A stretch of 64,000 nucleotides of DNA from assembly GCF_001634365.1 (NCBI RefSeq), contig NZ_CP014578.1, forward strand, positions 3,844,001-3,908,000, given 5' to 3'. The translations under genes and the position numbers were made by a program. The notes under the pieces were generated by a model. It searched no databases. It was not told where the DNA came from and saw only the letters and a program-made list of their open reading frames with translations. This document shows positions 48,804 to 57,824 of this stretch, one piece after another. The DNA comes from Paraburkholderia phytofirmans OLGA172. Its GTDB lineage: Bacteria; Pseudomonadota; Gammaproteobacteria; Burkholderiales; Burkholderiaceae. Numbering within the stretch: the stretch's first letter is position 1; each line of letters opens with the position of its first letter.

Positions 48804-49250
48804 ATGCCACGTTTTGCCCATATCTTCGAAGCCGCCGCCGATACGCTGAACGCCTATTACCAGGCCATCGCCGAGGTCAATATCGATAGTTTGATGGGCC
48901 TGTGGATCGATGAGGAGTTCGTTAGCTGCATCTGCGCCGACGGCTCCCACCTGCACGGCCTCGACAGCATTCGCGCCGGCTTGCAGATCCAGCTCGAAAC
49001 CGCGCCCGTTTCGATTGAACCGCTCGATATTCGCGTCTACGACAGCCTCGGCACAGTTGTCTATGCGATCGCCGAAGCGCACCGCCCGGCCGATCCAAAG
49101 GCTCCCCCCACCATGGTGTTCACCACTTACGTCATGGTCCACGAACGCGGCGAGTGGCGGATCGCTCATATTCACGCGAGTCCGATGCCGAATGAGGCCG
49201 CCAGTCAGTTCGCCACGAAGATGCGACATGGCCAGGGGTCGTTGCACTGA
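48804..49250 (+). CDS. SnoaL-like/NTF2-fold protein
   Basis: A 148-residue single-domain protein. PRFAHIFEAAADTLNAYYQA and the tryptophan-rich MGLWIDEEFVSCICADGSHL fit the NTF2/SnoaL-like cone fold, ending in the typical WRIAHIHASPMP strand. Function is not predictable; such proteins are often small enzymes or binding domains. It lies in the rightward series between waaF and a YheT-like hydrolase and is probably co-transcribed with the latter. Confidence 0.8.
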   Translation: MPRFAHIFEAAADTLNAYYQAIAEVNIDSLMGLWIDEEFVSCICADGSHLHGLDSIRAGLQIQLETAPVSIEPLDIRVYDSLGTVVYAIAEAHRPADPKAPPTMVFTTYVMVHERGEWRIAHIHASPMPNEAASQFATKMRHGQGSLH

Positions 49251-49320
49251 TGCCTGACGGGCGTTTCATCTGCGTTTCTCATCTGTTATACCGGTTTTAC
49301 CTTTTTGCTTCGACACTGGC

Positions 49321-50475
49321 ATGAGCACGCCCCGCAGGAAGTCCCTCGCCCCGCAGGAAGTCCACCGTCCCGACGGAAGTCCCCATAGGGGATCGGGGGA
49401 TTGGGGGACGGCACACAATCAATCCGCTTCCACCGGCGCGGCACGCGCCACGGCCACCGTGGATCTGTTCTACCGTGCGCCCCTCTGGCTGCCGAACCGG
49501 CACGTGCAGACCATCGTCCCTGCGCTGTTCGGGCGCCGCCCGGCCATCACGTTCCGGCGCGAACGCTGGGATACGCCGGACGGCGATTTCATCGATCTCG
49601 ATTGGGTGGTGCATGACGGCGGAGCCGCCTCTGCGCTCGCCCCCGCCTCCTCGTTTAGCCTTCCCGCCGACAACGCTCCGCTGTTCGTCCTGTTTCACGG
49701 CCTCGAAGGCGGTTCCACGTCGCACTATGCCGCCACGTTGATGGCGGCCGCGCGCGAGTACGGCTGGCACGGCGTCGTGCCGCACTTTCGCAGTTGCAGC
49801 GGACCGCTGAATCTGTTGCCGCGCTTCTATCATCTCGCCGACAGCAACGAAGTCGACTGGATCCTCCGCCGCCTGCGCGCCACGCATCGGGGGCCGATCG
49901 TGGCGGCGGGCGTGTCGCTCGGCGGCAATGTACTGCTGCGCTGGCTCGGCGAACGGCGCGAAGATGCGTCGCCGGTGCTCTCGGCCGCCGCGGCAATTTC
50001 GACGCCGATCGACGTGCATGCCGGCGGCCGCGCGTTGTCGCAGGGCTTCGGCATGGTCTACACGCGCAGTTTCCTGAAGACGCTGAAACAGAAGGCCGAA
50101 CAGAAGCTGGCGCAGTTTCCCGGACTGTTCGACCGCGACGCCATGCTGGCGAGCCGCACGATGTACGACTTCGACAACGTGGTGACGGCGCCGCTGCACG
50201 GCTTCCGCGATACCGACGACTACTGGAGCAGCGCGACCACACGGCCGTTGTTGCCTGGCATTGCCGTGCCGACACTGGTGCTGAACGCGCGCAACGACCC
50301 GTTCCTGCCGGCCGAGGCGTTACCGGCGCCGCACGAGGTGTCGGAATTTGTAGAACTCGATCAACCCCGGCACGGCGGCCACGCTGGCTTTATGACCGGC
50401 CCCTTCCCGGGCCGCATCGACTGGTTGTCGCGGCGCGTGTTCGGTTATCTGGAGCGGTACGTCGATCATGGATGA
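49321..50475 (+). CDS. YheT-type alpha/beta hydrolase
   Basis: A 384-residue COG0429 hydrolase. The first 45 residues are Ser/Arg/Gly-rich and not conserved, so the true start may be nearer VDLFYRAPLWLPNRHVQTIV. The oxyanion segment LFHGLEGGSTSHYA, nucleophile elbow AAGVSLGGNVLL, Asp in LNARNDPFLP and His in GGHAGFMTG form the expected triad. The family includes predicted esterases. Its end overlaps the DUF2946 gene by 8 bases, so the two are coupled. Confidence 0.88.
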   Translation: MSTPRRKSLAPQEVHRPDGSPHRGSGDWGTAHNQSASTGAARATATVDLFYRAPLWLPNRHVQTIVPALFGRRPAITFRRERWDTPDGDFIDLDWVVHDGGAASALAPASSFSLPADNAPLFVLFHGLEGGSTSHYAATLMAAAREYGWHGVVPHFRSCSGPLNLLPRFYHLADSNEVDWILRRLRATHRGPIVAAGVSLGGNVLLRWLGERREDASPVLSAAAAISTPIDVHAGGRALSQGFGMVYTRSFLKTLKQKAEQKLAQFPGLFDRDAMLASRTMYDFDNVVTAPLHGFRDTDDYWSSATTRPLLPGIAVPTLVLNARNDPFLPAEALPAPHEVSEFVELDQPRHGGHAGFMTGPFPGRIDWLSRRVFGYLERYVDHG

Positions 50476-51040
50476 CGTCGTCAAGCAGGCTTTGGCCAAA
50501 TGGCCGAACGTGCCGAGTTGCACGGGATGGCTGATGCTGGACCGGCGCGGCAACTGGCGCATGCGGGATGAAGCCGCTCAGGCCAGCGGTGCGCCCGGTA
50601 CGCCGATTCGGCATGAGGCGTTGCTCGGATTCATCAATCGGAATTACGACGCCGATGAACGCGGGCAGTGGTTTTTTCAGAATGGACCGCAGCGGGTCTA
50701 TATCGAGTTGGGTTATACGCCGTGGGTGGTGCGGTTGTCAGCCGATGCCGCTGGGGTGCTTGCTTTGACTGACCAGGCCGGTGGGGCTTTCGAGCCTTCG
50801 GCTGTGTTTGTCGACGACGAAGGTGGGGTTCTGTTTGTCGATGCCTCCGCGCCACTGCGAGTCGCTGTTTTGCACGATCATGACCTCGAGGTTTTTTCCG
50901 ACCACGCAGCGCTGGGCGATGACTCGATGAGCGGGGCGTTCCGCTGGAACAATGGAGTTGTGTTGCCCTTGCAGGGGGTGCAGCGAAATGAGGTTGCCGC
51001 GCGGTTCGGGTTTGTCGATAGTCCGGCGGCGAATGTCTAG
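50468..51040 (+). CDS. DUF2946-family protein
   Basis: A 190-residue cytoplasmic protein with family-typical MDDVVKQALAKWPNVPSC, GWLMLDRRGNWRMRDE, HEALLGFINRNY and QWFFQNGPQRVYIELGYTPW. It contains many Trp and acidic residues and no signal peptide. Biochemical function is unknown. Overlap with the hydrolase gene points to co-expression. Confidence 0.82.
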   Translation: MDDVVKQALAKWPNVPSCTGWLMLDRRGNWRMRDEAAQASGAPGTPIRHEALLGFINRNYDADERGQWFFQNGPQRVYIELGYTPWVVRLSADAAGVLALTDQAGGAFEPSAVFVDDEGGVLFVDASAPLRVAVLHDHDLEVFSDHAALGDDSMSGAFRWNNGVVLPLQGVQRNEVAARFGFVDSPAANV

Positions 51041-51129
51041 GTCGTTTGCCGGCTTATTTGCCGGCTTACTTATCGCCTGGTTTTTTGCGCAGCCCACGTT
51101 CCGTGTCAGATAGCGCAAGCCGGCAGCCC

Positions 51130-52845
51130 CTAACTCTTCTCGTCAAGCCGCTCCTCTTTATAGCGGCTCTCCATTTCATGTAACCGGGCATCGACGGTCG
51201 CGAGATCGTAGTAGCCGATCGTCTTCAGATCCCGCGCTTCCTTCAGTTGCCGGATGGCCGACGGCCAAGCCCCCTCCAGCGCGAATTTTTCGGCCAAAGC
51301 CCGATGCTGCGTCAACGCATCGCCACTGCCGGCGCTTGACTGCGCGAGATACATCCACCAGGCAGGCTGATCGGGTTGTGCACGCGTTTCCTTCAAAGCC
51401 AAAGCCTGCGCGTCGGCGAATCGCTTCAAGGTCAGCAAGGTCTGGATATGCATGTCGATCGCGGCGTTCGACTGCGGCCAGCGCTTCTGTGCGAACTCGG
51501 CCAGACGAGCCGCCTCGTCATCGCGCCCGGCGCGGCGCGCGATGTCGGCCGCCAGCACATCGAGACTCGGCGAACTGCGCATGGGCTCACCTTCACCGCG
51601 TTCGCCGGCTGCAAACGCAGCGCGCGACGCAGCCAGCGATGCCGCCGCATCGTCGTAACGTTCGAGCAGCATCTGCCCATACGCAATCCCGTACCAGTTC
51701 GCCGCGACGTTCACTGCGGTACGGTCCTCGATTTCGGAGCGCAGGCGCGAAATCTCATCGGCGTATTCGCTGCGCGAGCGGTCCTGCAGCAAGCGCGCCC
51801 GCGCCCGCACAAAACCGTATTCGGACGTCTGATGCGGCTGCCGGTAAGGCGCTCGGCGCGCACGGTCTTCCATGTCGGCAATCCGTTCGCCAGTCAGCGG
51901 ATGAGTGCGCGCGTAGGCCGGTATGCCTGTGTCGTTCATTGCCGCGCGATCGAGACGGCCAAAAAACGTGGTCATCGCGTAGGGGTCGTAGCCGGCGCCG
52001 GCCAGCAGCAAAAAACCGACGCGATCCGCTTCCTGCTCGGCGGAGCGCGAGAAACGCAACTGGTTGTCGACCGCATAGGCCTGGCCGCCAATCGCAATCG
52101 CGCTGCCAAGGTCGCCGCTGTGCGCGAGCACGCCCGCCAGAATGCCGAACAACAGGCCGGCGAGCGCGGCATAGGAGCCGCGTTCGCCGGCGGTGATCAT
52201 GCGCGAAATATGCCGCTGCAAGACGTGCCCCATCTCGTGGCCGAGCACGGAGGCGAGTTCGGACTCGGTTTGCGTCGTCACGATCAAACCGGTGTTCACG
52301 CCGATAAAACCGCCCGGCAGCGAGAACGCGTTGATCTGCGCGTCGCGCACCGCGAACAGCTCGAAGTCCGGACGATAGCCGCCAATGTATAGCGCACTCG
52401 CCGCCGCAGAGAGTTTCGCGGCGACCGAGTTCAGGTAGTCGCGCACCAGCCAGTCGTCGAGATAGTCGGGGTCGCGGCGCACCTCGCGCATCACGCGCTC
52501 GCCGAGCTTGCGCTCGGCTTGCGGCGTGAGCGAGCCGGAGCCGCCGTTGCCGAGGTCGGGCAGTTGCTGCGTGACGATCGGGGCGCGCCAACTGGTGCTC
52601 GCGCCAGCGCTACCGGAAAAGCGGCTCTGTGCGCCGCCATAGACGCCGAACACGCCTTGGGCGAGTCCCGGCGGCACGATGGGGTCGGCGAAAGCTTCAA
52701 CCGGACCGCTTACCAGCGGCGGTTCCGCGGACGGCATGTTGAGCGCGAGGTTCGTGCTCGAAGCCGTGCGCGATTGCGCAAACGCGCCCGGCGGCGCCGC
52801 GAGCACGACAGACAATAACGCAGCAAGAAACCGTTTCGAACGCAT
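51130..52845 (-). CDS. Periplasmic M48 metalloprotease with TPR domain (BepA-like)
   Basis: 571 residues from the ATG at 52845, which starts a signal peptide (FLAALLSVVLAAPPGAFAQ). The zinc-protease motif VLGHEMGHVLQRH (HExxH, about residue 201) and the downstream Glu in SRSAEQEADRVGF are intact, then the conserved TRTHPLTGERI-like ARTHPLTGERIAD. The C-terminal third is helical tetratricopeptide-like. BepA-type proteins survey outer-membrane assembly. It diverges from moaC. Confidence 0.9.
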   Translation of the reverse strand: MRSKRFLAALLSVVLAAPPGAFAQSRTASSTNLALNMPSAEPPLVSGPVEAFADPIVPPGLAQGVFGVYGGAQSRFSGSAGASTSWRAPIVTQQLPDLGNGGSGSLTPQAERKLGERVMREVRRDPDYLDDWLVRDYLNSVAAKLSAAASALYIGGYRPDFELFAVRDAQINAFSLPGGFIGVNTGLIVTTQTESELASVLGHEMGHVLQRHISRMITAGERGSYAALAGLLFGILAGVLAHSGDLGSAIAIGGQAYAVDNQLRFSRSAEQEADRVGFLLLAGAGYDPYAMTTFFGRLDRAAMNDTGIPAYARTHPLTGERIADMEDRARRAPYRQPHQTSEYGFVRARARLLQDRSRSEYADEISRLRSEIEDRTAVNVAANWYGIAYGQMLLERYDDAAASLAASRAAFAAGERGEGEPMRSSPSLDVLAADIARRAGRDDEAARLAEFAQKRWPQSNAAIDMHIQTLLTLKRFADAQALALKETRAQPDQPAWWMYLAQSSAGSGDALTQHRALAEKFALEGAWPSAIRQLKEARDLKTIGYYDLATVDARLHEMESRYKEERLDEKS

Positions 52846-52979
52846 CGCGAGGTCGATATGACGAAGTCGAAAAGCGACGCCCGCCGCTCGGACTAAGATA
52901 GCGGGCATGGGCCAATTGTAATCATCCCGGCCCGTCGAACCACACTGCTATGATAGGCGCCCTCTGAAGGAGCCCAACC

Positions 52980-53459
52980 ATGCCTGAACTCACTCATTTC
53001 GACGCCGCCGGCCAGGCGCATATGGTGGACGTCGGCGGTAAGCAGGAGACCAGGCGCATCGCGGTCGCGCGTGGCTCGATTCGCATGCTGCCGGAGACAT
53101 TCGTGCTGATCCGCGACGGCAACGCCAAGAAGGGCGACGTGATCGGGATCGCACGCATCGCTGCGATTCAAGGTTCGAAGCGCACCGCCGATCTGATCCC
53201 GCTATGTCATCCGCTGGCGCTGACGCGCGTCAAAGTGGACTTCGACCTGGATGAAAAACTGCCCGGCGTGCATTGCACTGTGCAGGTGGAAACGCTGGGA
53301 CGCACGGGTGTGGAAATGGAAGCGCTGACCGCCGTGCAGGTCGGACTGCTGACGGTGTACGACATGTGCAAGGCGGTGGATCGCGGCATGACGATCACCG
53401 ATGTGAAGGTGCTGGAGAAGCATGGCGGGAAGTCGGGCGACTGGGTGGCGGAGAGTTAA
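52980..53459 (+). CDS. moaC: Cyclic pyranopterin monophosphate synthase
   Basis: A 159-residue enzyme of molybdenum cofactor synthesis that converts the MoaA product to cPMP. The start follows GAAGGAG by 7 bases. [37 protein letters not shown] and [20 protein letters not shown] carry the active-site Lys, His and Glu. It is the last core-genome gene in the window; the integrase of the mobile region begins 139 bases downstream, so the insertion point is close to its 3' end. The gene itself is intact. Confidence 0.96.
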   Translation: MPELTHFDAAGQAHMVDVGGKQETRRIAVARGSIRMLPETFVLIRDGNAKKGDVIGIARIAAIQGSKRTADLIPLCHPLALTRVKVDFDLDEKLPGVHCTVQVETLGRTGVEMEALTAVQVGLLTVYDMCKAVDRGMTITDVKVLEKHGGKSGDWVAES

Positions 53460-53598
53460 GGCACTGTTTTATAAGTCTTAATTCAACGCTGCGCTTGATG
53501 CTGCAACGAAGCCATCGCCTGACAGAATCGCTACAAGTCTGACTGCTGGCATACGAAAAATCGATCTTGCTCCAATCCTGCTCCACTTAGGAACAGGA

Positions 53599-54582
53599 AT
53601 GGCCGCTATACACCGCAGAAAGGACAAATGGCAGGTACGCATTCGCCGGAAGGGGTTTCCGGTCGAAGTAAAGACCTTCAATACCCGCGCCGATGCAGAA
53701 CAGTGGGCGCGATCCGTCGAAACCGAGATGGATCGTGGGAGTTTCGTTAGTCGCAGTGAAGCCGAAGCGAACACGCTCGAAGACATCATTGAGCACTACA
53801 TCACCGACGTTTGCCCCACAAGACGCAGCGGTGCGGACGAAATATCGCGGCTTCGCGCTACCTGCCGCACCAGACTCGCGAAACTCAGCATGGCCGCGTT
53901 GACCCCGAAGGCAGTTGCGGCTTATCGGGACGAACGGCTGAAAAAAGTGAAGCCAGCCACGGTAATTCGGGAACTGGCGTACCTATCGGCGATCATCAAT
54001 CACGCCCGTCGTGAGTGGGACATCAACATTGCGAACCCGGTCACACTGGTTCGTAAACCGCCTTCGCCCCAAGGTCGAGATCGTGTGCTCACCACCGACG
54101 AAGAAACGCTCCTTCTTGCTGCAATGATTCCGACCGAAAGGCGGAGCATATGGCTGCTTCCGGCAACAATCCTGAGCTTGGAAACGGCCATGAGACGCGG
54201 CGAGTTGATTGAATTGCGGTGGTCGAACGTCAATCTCGAAGCCCAGACCGCGTACTTGCCGATCACGAAGAACGGGACAGCGCGAACCGTCCCGTTGTCC
54301 AAGAAGGCAGTCAGCATCTTGGCCGACCTACCCCGTTCCATTGATGGCACGGTAATTCCGGTCAAAGGCAACACGCTACACGCGGCCTTCAGGAAGGCGT
54401 GCAAACGTGCAGGGATCACGGACTTCCACTGGCACGACCTGCGGCATACGGCCATCACACGACTGGCGCAAAAGTTGCCAAATTTGATCGAACTCGCGGC
54501 GGTGTCGGGACACAGGAACTTAGGGATGCTGAAGCGGTACTACCATCCGTCTGCCGCCGATTTGGCGCGAAAGCTTGGCTGA
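53599..54582 (+). CDS. Tyrosine site-specific integrase
   Basis: A 327-residue phage-type integrase. The N-terminal AP2-like arm-binding segment (WQVRIRRKGFPVEVKTF) and SAM-like core precede the catalytic domain. The catalytic set is visible: Arg199 in TAMRRGEL, His279-x-x-Arg282 in HDLRH, His305 in SGHRNL and Tyr314 in LKRYYHP. AGGAACAGGA precedes the ATG. It marks the left edge of the accessory region immediately after moaC. No tRNA gene is adjacent. The protein looks complete and active. Confidence 0.93.
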   Translation: MAAIHRRKDKWQVRIRRKGFPVEVKTFNTRADAEQWARSVETEMDRGSFVSRSEAEANTLEDIIEHYITDVCPTRRSGADEISRLRATCRTRLAKLSMAALTPKAVAAYRDERLKKVKPATVIRELAYLSAIINHARREWDINIANPVTLVRKPPSPQGRDRVLTTDEETLLLAAMIPTERRSIWLLPATILSLETAMRRGELIELRWSNVNLEAQTAYLPITKNGTARTVPLSKKAVSILADLPRSIDGTVIPVKGNTLHAAFRKACKRAGITDFHWHDLRHTAITRLAQKLPNLIELAAVSGHRNLGMLKRYYHPSAADLARKLG

Positions 54583-54703
54583 ACCCGTCAGGATGATGCC
54601 GCGTACTGACGAAGAATTCCCTTACTGCGCGGCCCGCGAATTTAATCCTGCAACAGATCGGGGACAGAGACAGCTACCATCAACCGATCTGTTTAACCGG
54701 CCC

Positions 54704-54800
54704 GCTTCTCGTACAACTTTGCCGTGAACTGCGCGACCAGCGGTTCGACAAGGTCGAAGCCCCGAAGCCGTTGAAGCCAGTGCGTCAGATGGCCGTGCGA
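54704..54800 (-). pseudogene. Remnant of an ADP-ribosylglycohydrolase C-terminus
   Basis: On the minus strand this stretch encodes HLTHWLQRLRGFDLVEPLVA and then QFTAKLYEKRAG before a stop. The match is to SWLQQLRGYDLVEPLI near the end of the intact glycohydrolase at 55584-56582. No start or upstream domain remains and the frame breaks upstream. It is therefore the tail of a lost paralogue, not a copy made recently: the DNA resembles the intact gene only at roughly the level of homologous proteins. The rest of the 54583-54887 gap holds nothing I recognise. Confidence 0.8.
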
Positions 54801-54887
54801 ACCACAGGGTGAAGTTGGCAAAGCTGAATGTGACTGAACTGTAGTTCACAGAAGCGGCGTTGCTGCTTTATAAGGCGACCGGCAGCC

Positions 54888-55394
54888 CTAACCCTTTTTC
54901 TGCAATTCTTCCAACACGTAACGACCTACACTTGTGTAATCGTCAGACTCTTTGTTGCCGCACTCTTTATTCCACAATGCATTGTTGTCGATTGCGAATT
55001 TGAATACTCCACCTTTTTTAAGTTGCCAAACGGCTGTTCCACGATCAATTCCACCAAATCCATTTTTAGCCGCATAAGCCAAGCAAGCGGTCATAGCTTC
55101 AGGCTTATCAATCACCCCCAAACTTGATACGGTCATCGATTGTTGATCGCGCATAGCATCATAGGTCTTACTGACCACGCCAAGGGCGACCATCTTTTCT
55201 GCTTTTGATCGCTCTATTGCTTTGGTAGCAGCAGCATCAGTATCAACCTGCGCCTGCATTTCCTTTCGAACGCTATCGGGCGTTGGAGACGGTAACGCCG
55301 TTTTTTCCGGGTAAACAGTGTTGTGGATGATTCCACTTAAAAATAGCGCAACAACAAAACCAACGATTCCAATTGCTATCGTTTTTCCTTTCAC
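54888..55394 (-). CDS. Membrane-anchored protein of unknown function
   Basis: About 168 residues from a GTG at 55394 with GGGAG 5 bases upstream; an upstream ATG at 55496 would add a Cys-rich segment that looks non-coding. One N-terminal anchor (IAIGIVGFVVALFLSGII) precedes a charged helical region and a small domain of about 90 residues with two Cys. That domain includes TACLAYAAKNGFGGIDRGTA and NALWNKECGNKES. Topology suggests a periplasmic domain. Its codon use is visibly less GC-biased than the core genes. Not recognised; it follows the glycohydrolase gene on the same strand. Confidence 0.72.
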   Translation of the reverse strand: MKGKTIAIGIVGFVVALFLSGIIHNTVYPEKTALPSPTPDSVRKEMQAQVDTDAAATKAIERSKAEKMVALGVVSKTYDAMRDQQSMTVSSLGVIDKPEAMTACLAYAAKNGFGGIDRGTAVWQLKKGGVFKFAIDNNALWNKECGNKESDDYTSVGRYVLEELQKKG

Positions 55395-55583
55395 AACCAC
55401 TCCCGTAAAATTTATGCAGACATGTTGGCACCATTTGCTCGGGTACACAATATCGCCTAAAACGCGTTCAATAAACCCCGATGCGCAACACGCCATTATT
55501 CAATAACCGCGATGCCTTCCGCAGCAGCCACGTCGAATCGTCATCGGCTGGCGAGTTGCGTCGATCTTCATCGCAGTCGTTCG

Positions 55584-56582
55584 TCAGGTCCCATGCGCCG
55601 TATTGGCTTTATTGTCCGCTGCAATCAAGCTAATCAATGGTTCAACAAGATCGTAGCCGCGCAATTGCTGTAGCCAGCTTATAGGAATTCCTGCAAGCCC
55701 AAACCGAATGCCCGCGAGACCACCGGCAACGGCGGCTGTTGTATCAGTGTCGTGCCCGAAGCTAATCGCCGTTCGAATCACATCCTCAAACGAGCCTTCT
55801 TCCATTGCCTGACGGGCAGACCAGATCGTATCAAGCACGTATCCAGTGCCACGCGGCTGGTCTGTTTTCGGGAATCGTCTCAGCACGTCCAGTTCGACCA
55901 GAAGCGCCTTCTGTGTCGGTTGGTCGGACCACACAGCATAAATTTCTTCGAGACGTTGGTCCGCTGATGACCAAGGGTCGGCAAGATTTCCCAAGTATCC
56001 GCGTGCGACAAGGCAGTAGAACGCGCAGGCAACAAGTGAACGCGGGTGTGCGTGTGTTGGCATCGATTGCAGGTGTGCGTCACGGACCAGCGCATCATCA
56101 GTTCCGGTGTGCCACAGTGCCAACGGTAGGACCCGCATCAGTGACCCGTTACCGTTATCCATCACTGACGCGCCGCCCGATTCACGCGGCGGGATACCGT
56201 CGCGCAACCTGCCCAACGCGTCGGCGGTTTGAATGCCAACATCGAACACATCCCCATCGACCGCAAAATAGCCGTCGTCCAGCCATCTCAGCAGTCTGCT
56301 CGCGAAGTCGGTTAACTTGAAGCGGCCACATAGAAGCAGGCTGTCAAACAGGCAGAGTGCTTGTGCGCCATCGTCGGACCACGTACCGACCGGCACACCG
56401 GCATGTGAGCGCCTGAAGCCAACAGCCGTGGTCATTTCAATCTGCTCGCGTGACCGAATCTGTTCGGGCTTCTTGAATTCAAACCCCACGCCGAGCGCGT
56501 CGCCGCAAAGGAGACCAATTAACCCCGCGATCCGTGCATCTGCCACGTCGCGCAACCCTACGAAGCCTGTTTCTTGTTCCAT
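55584..56582 (-). CDS. ADP-ribosylglycohydrolase family protein
   Basis: 332 residues from the ATG at 56582, with GGAAA upstream. The DraG/ARH fold motifs are intact: LCGDALGVGFEF (about residues 25-36), the metal-binding GTWSDDGAQALCL (66-78) and the C-terminal FGHDTDTTAAVAGGLAGIRF (about 275-294). The family removes ADP-ribose from proteins or small acceptors using Mg2+ or Mn2+. The WSDDGAQ variant, in place of the more usual WTDDT, defines a bacterial subgroup. No ADP-ribosyltransferase gene is in view. It has its own transcription unit after the terminator at 56708-56738. Confidence 0.9.
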   Translation of the reverse strand: MEQETGFVGLRDVADARIAGLIGLLCGDALGVGFEFKKPEQIRSREQIEMTTAVGFRRSHAGVPVGTWSDDGAQALCLFDSLLLCGRFKLTDFASRLLRWLDDGYFAVDGDVFDVGIQTADALGRLRDGIPPRESGGASVMDNGNGSLMRVLPLALWHTGTDDALVRDAHLQSMPTHAHPRSLVACAFYCLVARGYLGNLADPWSSADQRLEEIYAVWSDQPTQKALLVELDVLRRFPKTDQPRGTGYVLDTIWSARQAMEEGSFEDVIRTAISFGHDTDTTAAVAGGLAGIRFGLAGIPISWLQQLRGYDLVEPLISLIAADNKANTAHGT

Positions 56583-56707
56583 TTGTTTTTTTCCGAGTCG
56601 CATGCGATGCGATGTAGTTGGCTTTCGATGGTGGTGTCCGACGTGTAACGTCGCGGAACATTTGATCGCCGCACGTTGCGACGGCGCAACCGCACTGACC
56701 ACGCAAA

Positions 56708-56738
56708 TAAAAAAAGGCCGTCCAAACAAGCGACGGCC
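56708..56738 (-). terminator. Strong terminator after the LprI-like gene
   Basis: GGCCGTC and GACGGCC form perfect 7-bp arms with a 9-base loop. On the minus strand they are followed by seven uninterrupted T. It lies 78 bases after the stop at 56816 and separates that gene from the glycohydrolase gene. Confidence 0.9.
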
Positions 56739-56815
56739 CACCAACACACGCCGCGCAGTGTCTGCACGACAGCTTCAGCAAGGTATTGAGCTTCGATACA
56801 GCGGCAAGAGATTCG

Positions 56816-57694
56816 TCAAATACCCGCGAGCGTCTGAATGCGAGCATCAGTCACTCGCAGAAGGCAAGCGGCGTCGGTGCAGACATCGCGCTCCTGCTTC
56901 ATCCACGCTCGTTGGCCCTGCTTCAGTGCCGTTTGATCGCTCGCCTTGGACCGCGCTGCGGCATAAGCAGCAGCCAGCCGCCGATCTGAATCAGCAGTCT
57001 CGGGAGACGAGCATATTAGCTTCTCGATGTCCGATGCCGCTTTAGCGCAGTCGAAGCTTGCGACGATTGGCACGACAACTGACGCCGACGCGGCAGCCAC
57101 AATACCGACATCGGAACGGACAGCAGTGCCTTCGGTCGGCGCACTTGCGGCCAGAGACGGAACCGGTGCGGCGCTTGCAAGGTCCGACGAACCCGCTTGA
57201 CCGGACACCGCAATGGCCGTCTCACTTGCCAAGGTGTTTGCCGCCAGTACCGCAGTATCAAGTCCTGACGTGGCCGGTGATGCTGCCGCGTCAGGGCCGA
57301 TGTTTGTCGCGGCAAGCTGCTGAGCCGCCTTCTCCGAACCCGATGACGTGTCAACACCGGCTTGTGGCGTCGCGATGTTCTGCGGCTGTTGTGTCCGCTG
57401 TGCTTGCGCACGCACTGCGGCATCATTTTGCAGCCAGTAAAGCCCGAATAGGGTGCCACCGGCAAGCAACAGAAGTAGAGTGATAACCCGGCCAATCTTC
57501 GTGCCCAAAAGCCCCCACAGCACACCACCCACCGCGCCGACTATACCAAGCGCTATCAATCCGCCCAACTCGACGGTTTGTTGCGCAGCTTGCTCTTGTC
57601 CCCTGCGCTCCCGGTCATTTCGTGCCGCCTGAAAATACGCCAGCTTTTCCCTACGAAGCCGATCTTCTTCGTACCGCCTGATTTGGTCATCCAT
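56816..57694 (-). CDS. Membrane protein with C-terminal LprI/DUF1311 domain
   Basis: A 292-residue protein. A charged cytoplasmic N-terminus (MDDQIRRYEEDRLRREKLAY) leads to two hydrophobic segments at about 46-65 and 71-90. A long Ala/Ser/Thr/Gln-rich linker of about 120 residues then precedes a compact domain from about 215. That domain has the LprI-type Cys pattern FDCAKAASDIEKLICSSPE and DRRLAAAYAAARSKAS, ending ERDVCTDAACLLRVTD. LprI homologues include lysozyme inhibitors; here the domain should lie in the periplasm. It is divergent from the XRE regulator and shares its intergenic region. Confidence 0.78.
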   Translation of the reverse strand: MDDQIRRYEEDRLRREKLAYFQAARNDRERRGQEQAAQQTVELGGLIALGIVGAVGGVLWGLLGTKIGRVITLLLLLAGGTLFGLYWLQNDAAVRAQAQRTQQPQNIATPQAGVDTSSGSEKAAQQLAATNIGPDAAASPATSGLDTAVLAANTLASETAIAVSGQAGSSDLASAAPVPSLAASAPTEGTAVRSDVGIVAAASASVVVPIVASFDCAKAASDIEKLICSSPETADSDRRLAAAYAAARSKASDQTALKQGQRAWMKQERDVCTDAACLLRVTDARIQTLAGI

Positions 57695-57776
57695 CAGTCA
57701 ACCCCTTAGCTTGGTCAAAGCAGCGATGCCGAAGACATCGCCACAGATGCGAAAAATCTTTGTAATCAAGAAACAA

Positions 57777-57788
57777 GGTACATGTACC
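57777..57788. promoter_or_regulatory. Perfect 12-bp palindrome in the LprI-like/XRE intergenic region
   Basis: GGTACATGTACC is a perfect palindrome in the 130-base region between the divergent LprI-like and XRE genes. Its size and place fit an operator for the XRE protein. Inferred, not demonstrated. Confidence 0.55.
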
Positions 57789-57800
57789 CTAGTGCCCACA

Positions 57801-57820
57801 GCATCATATCGGAATGATGC
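57801..57820. promoter_or_regulatory. 20-bp dyad directly upstream of the XRE gene start
   Basis: GCATCAT and ATGATGC form perfect 7-bp arms around a 6-base centre, ending 4 bases before the proposed GTG start at 57825. It may be a second operator half or, in RNA, a hairpin limiting translation of the regulator. Confidence 0.55.
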
Positions 57821-57824
57821 GGGG

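Noticed and set aside
53460-53598. tRNA gene as integration target
   Set aside because: No cloverleaf-forming sequence is visible next to the integrase; the element abuts the 3' end of moaC instead.
54622-54849. Small minus-strand frame over the glycohydrolase remnant
   Set aside because: It is in a different frame from the stretch that matches the intact glycohydrolase; the remnant explains the sequence better.
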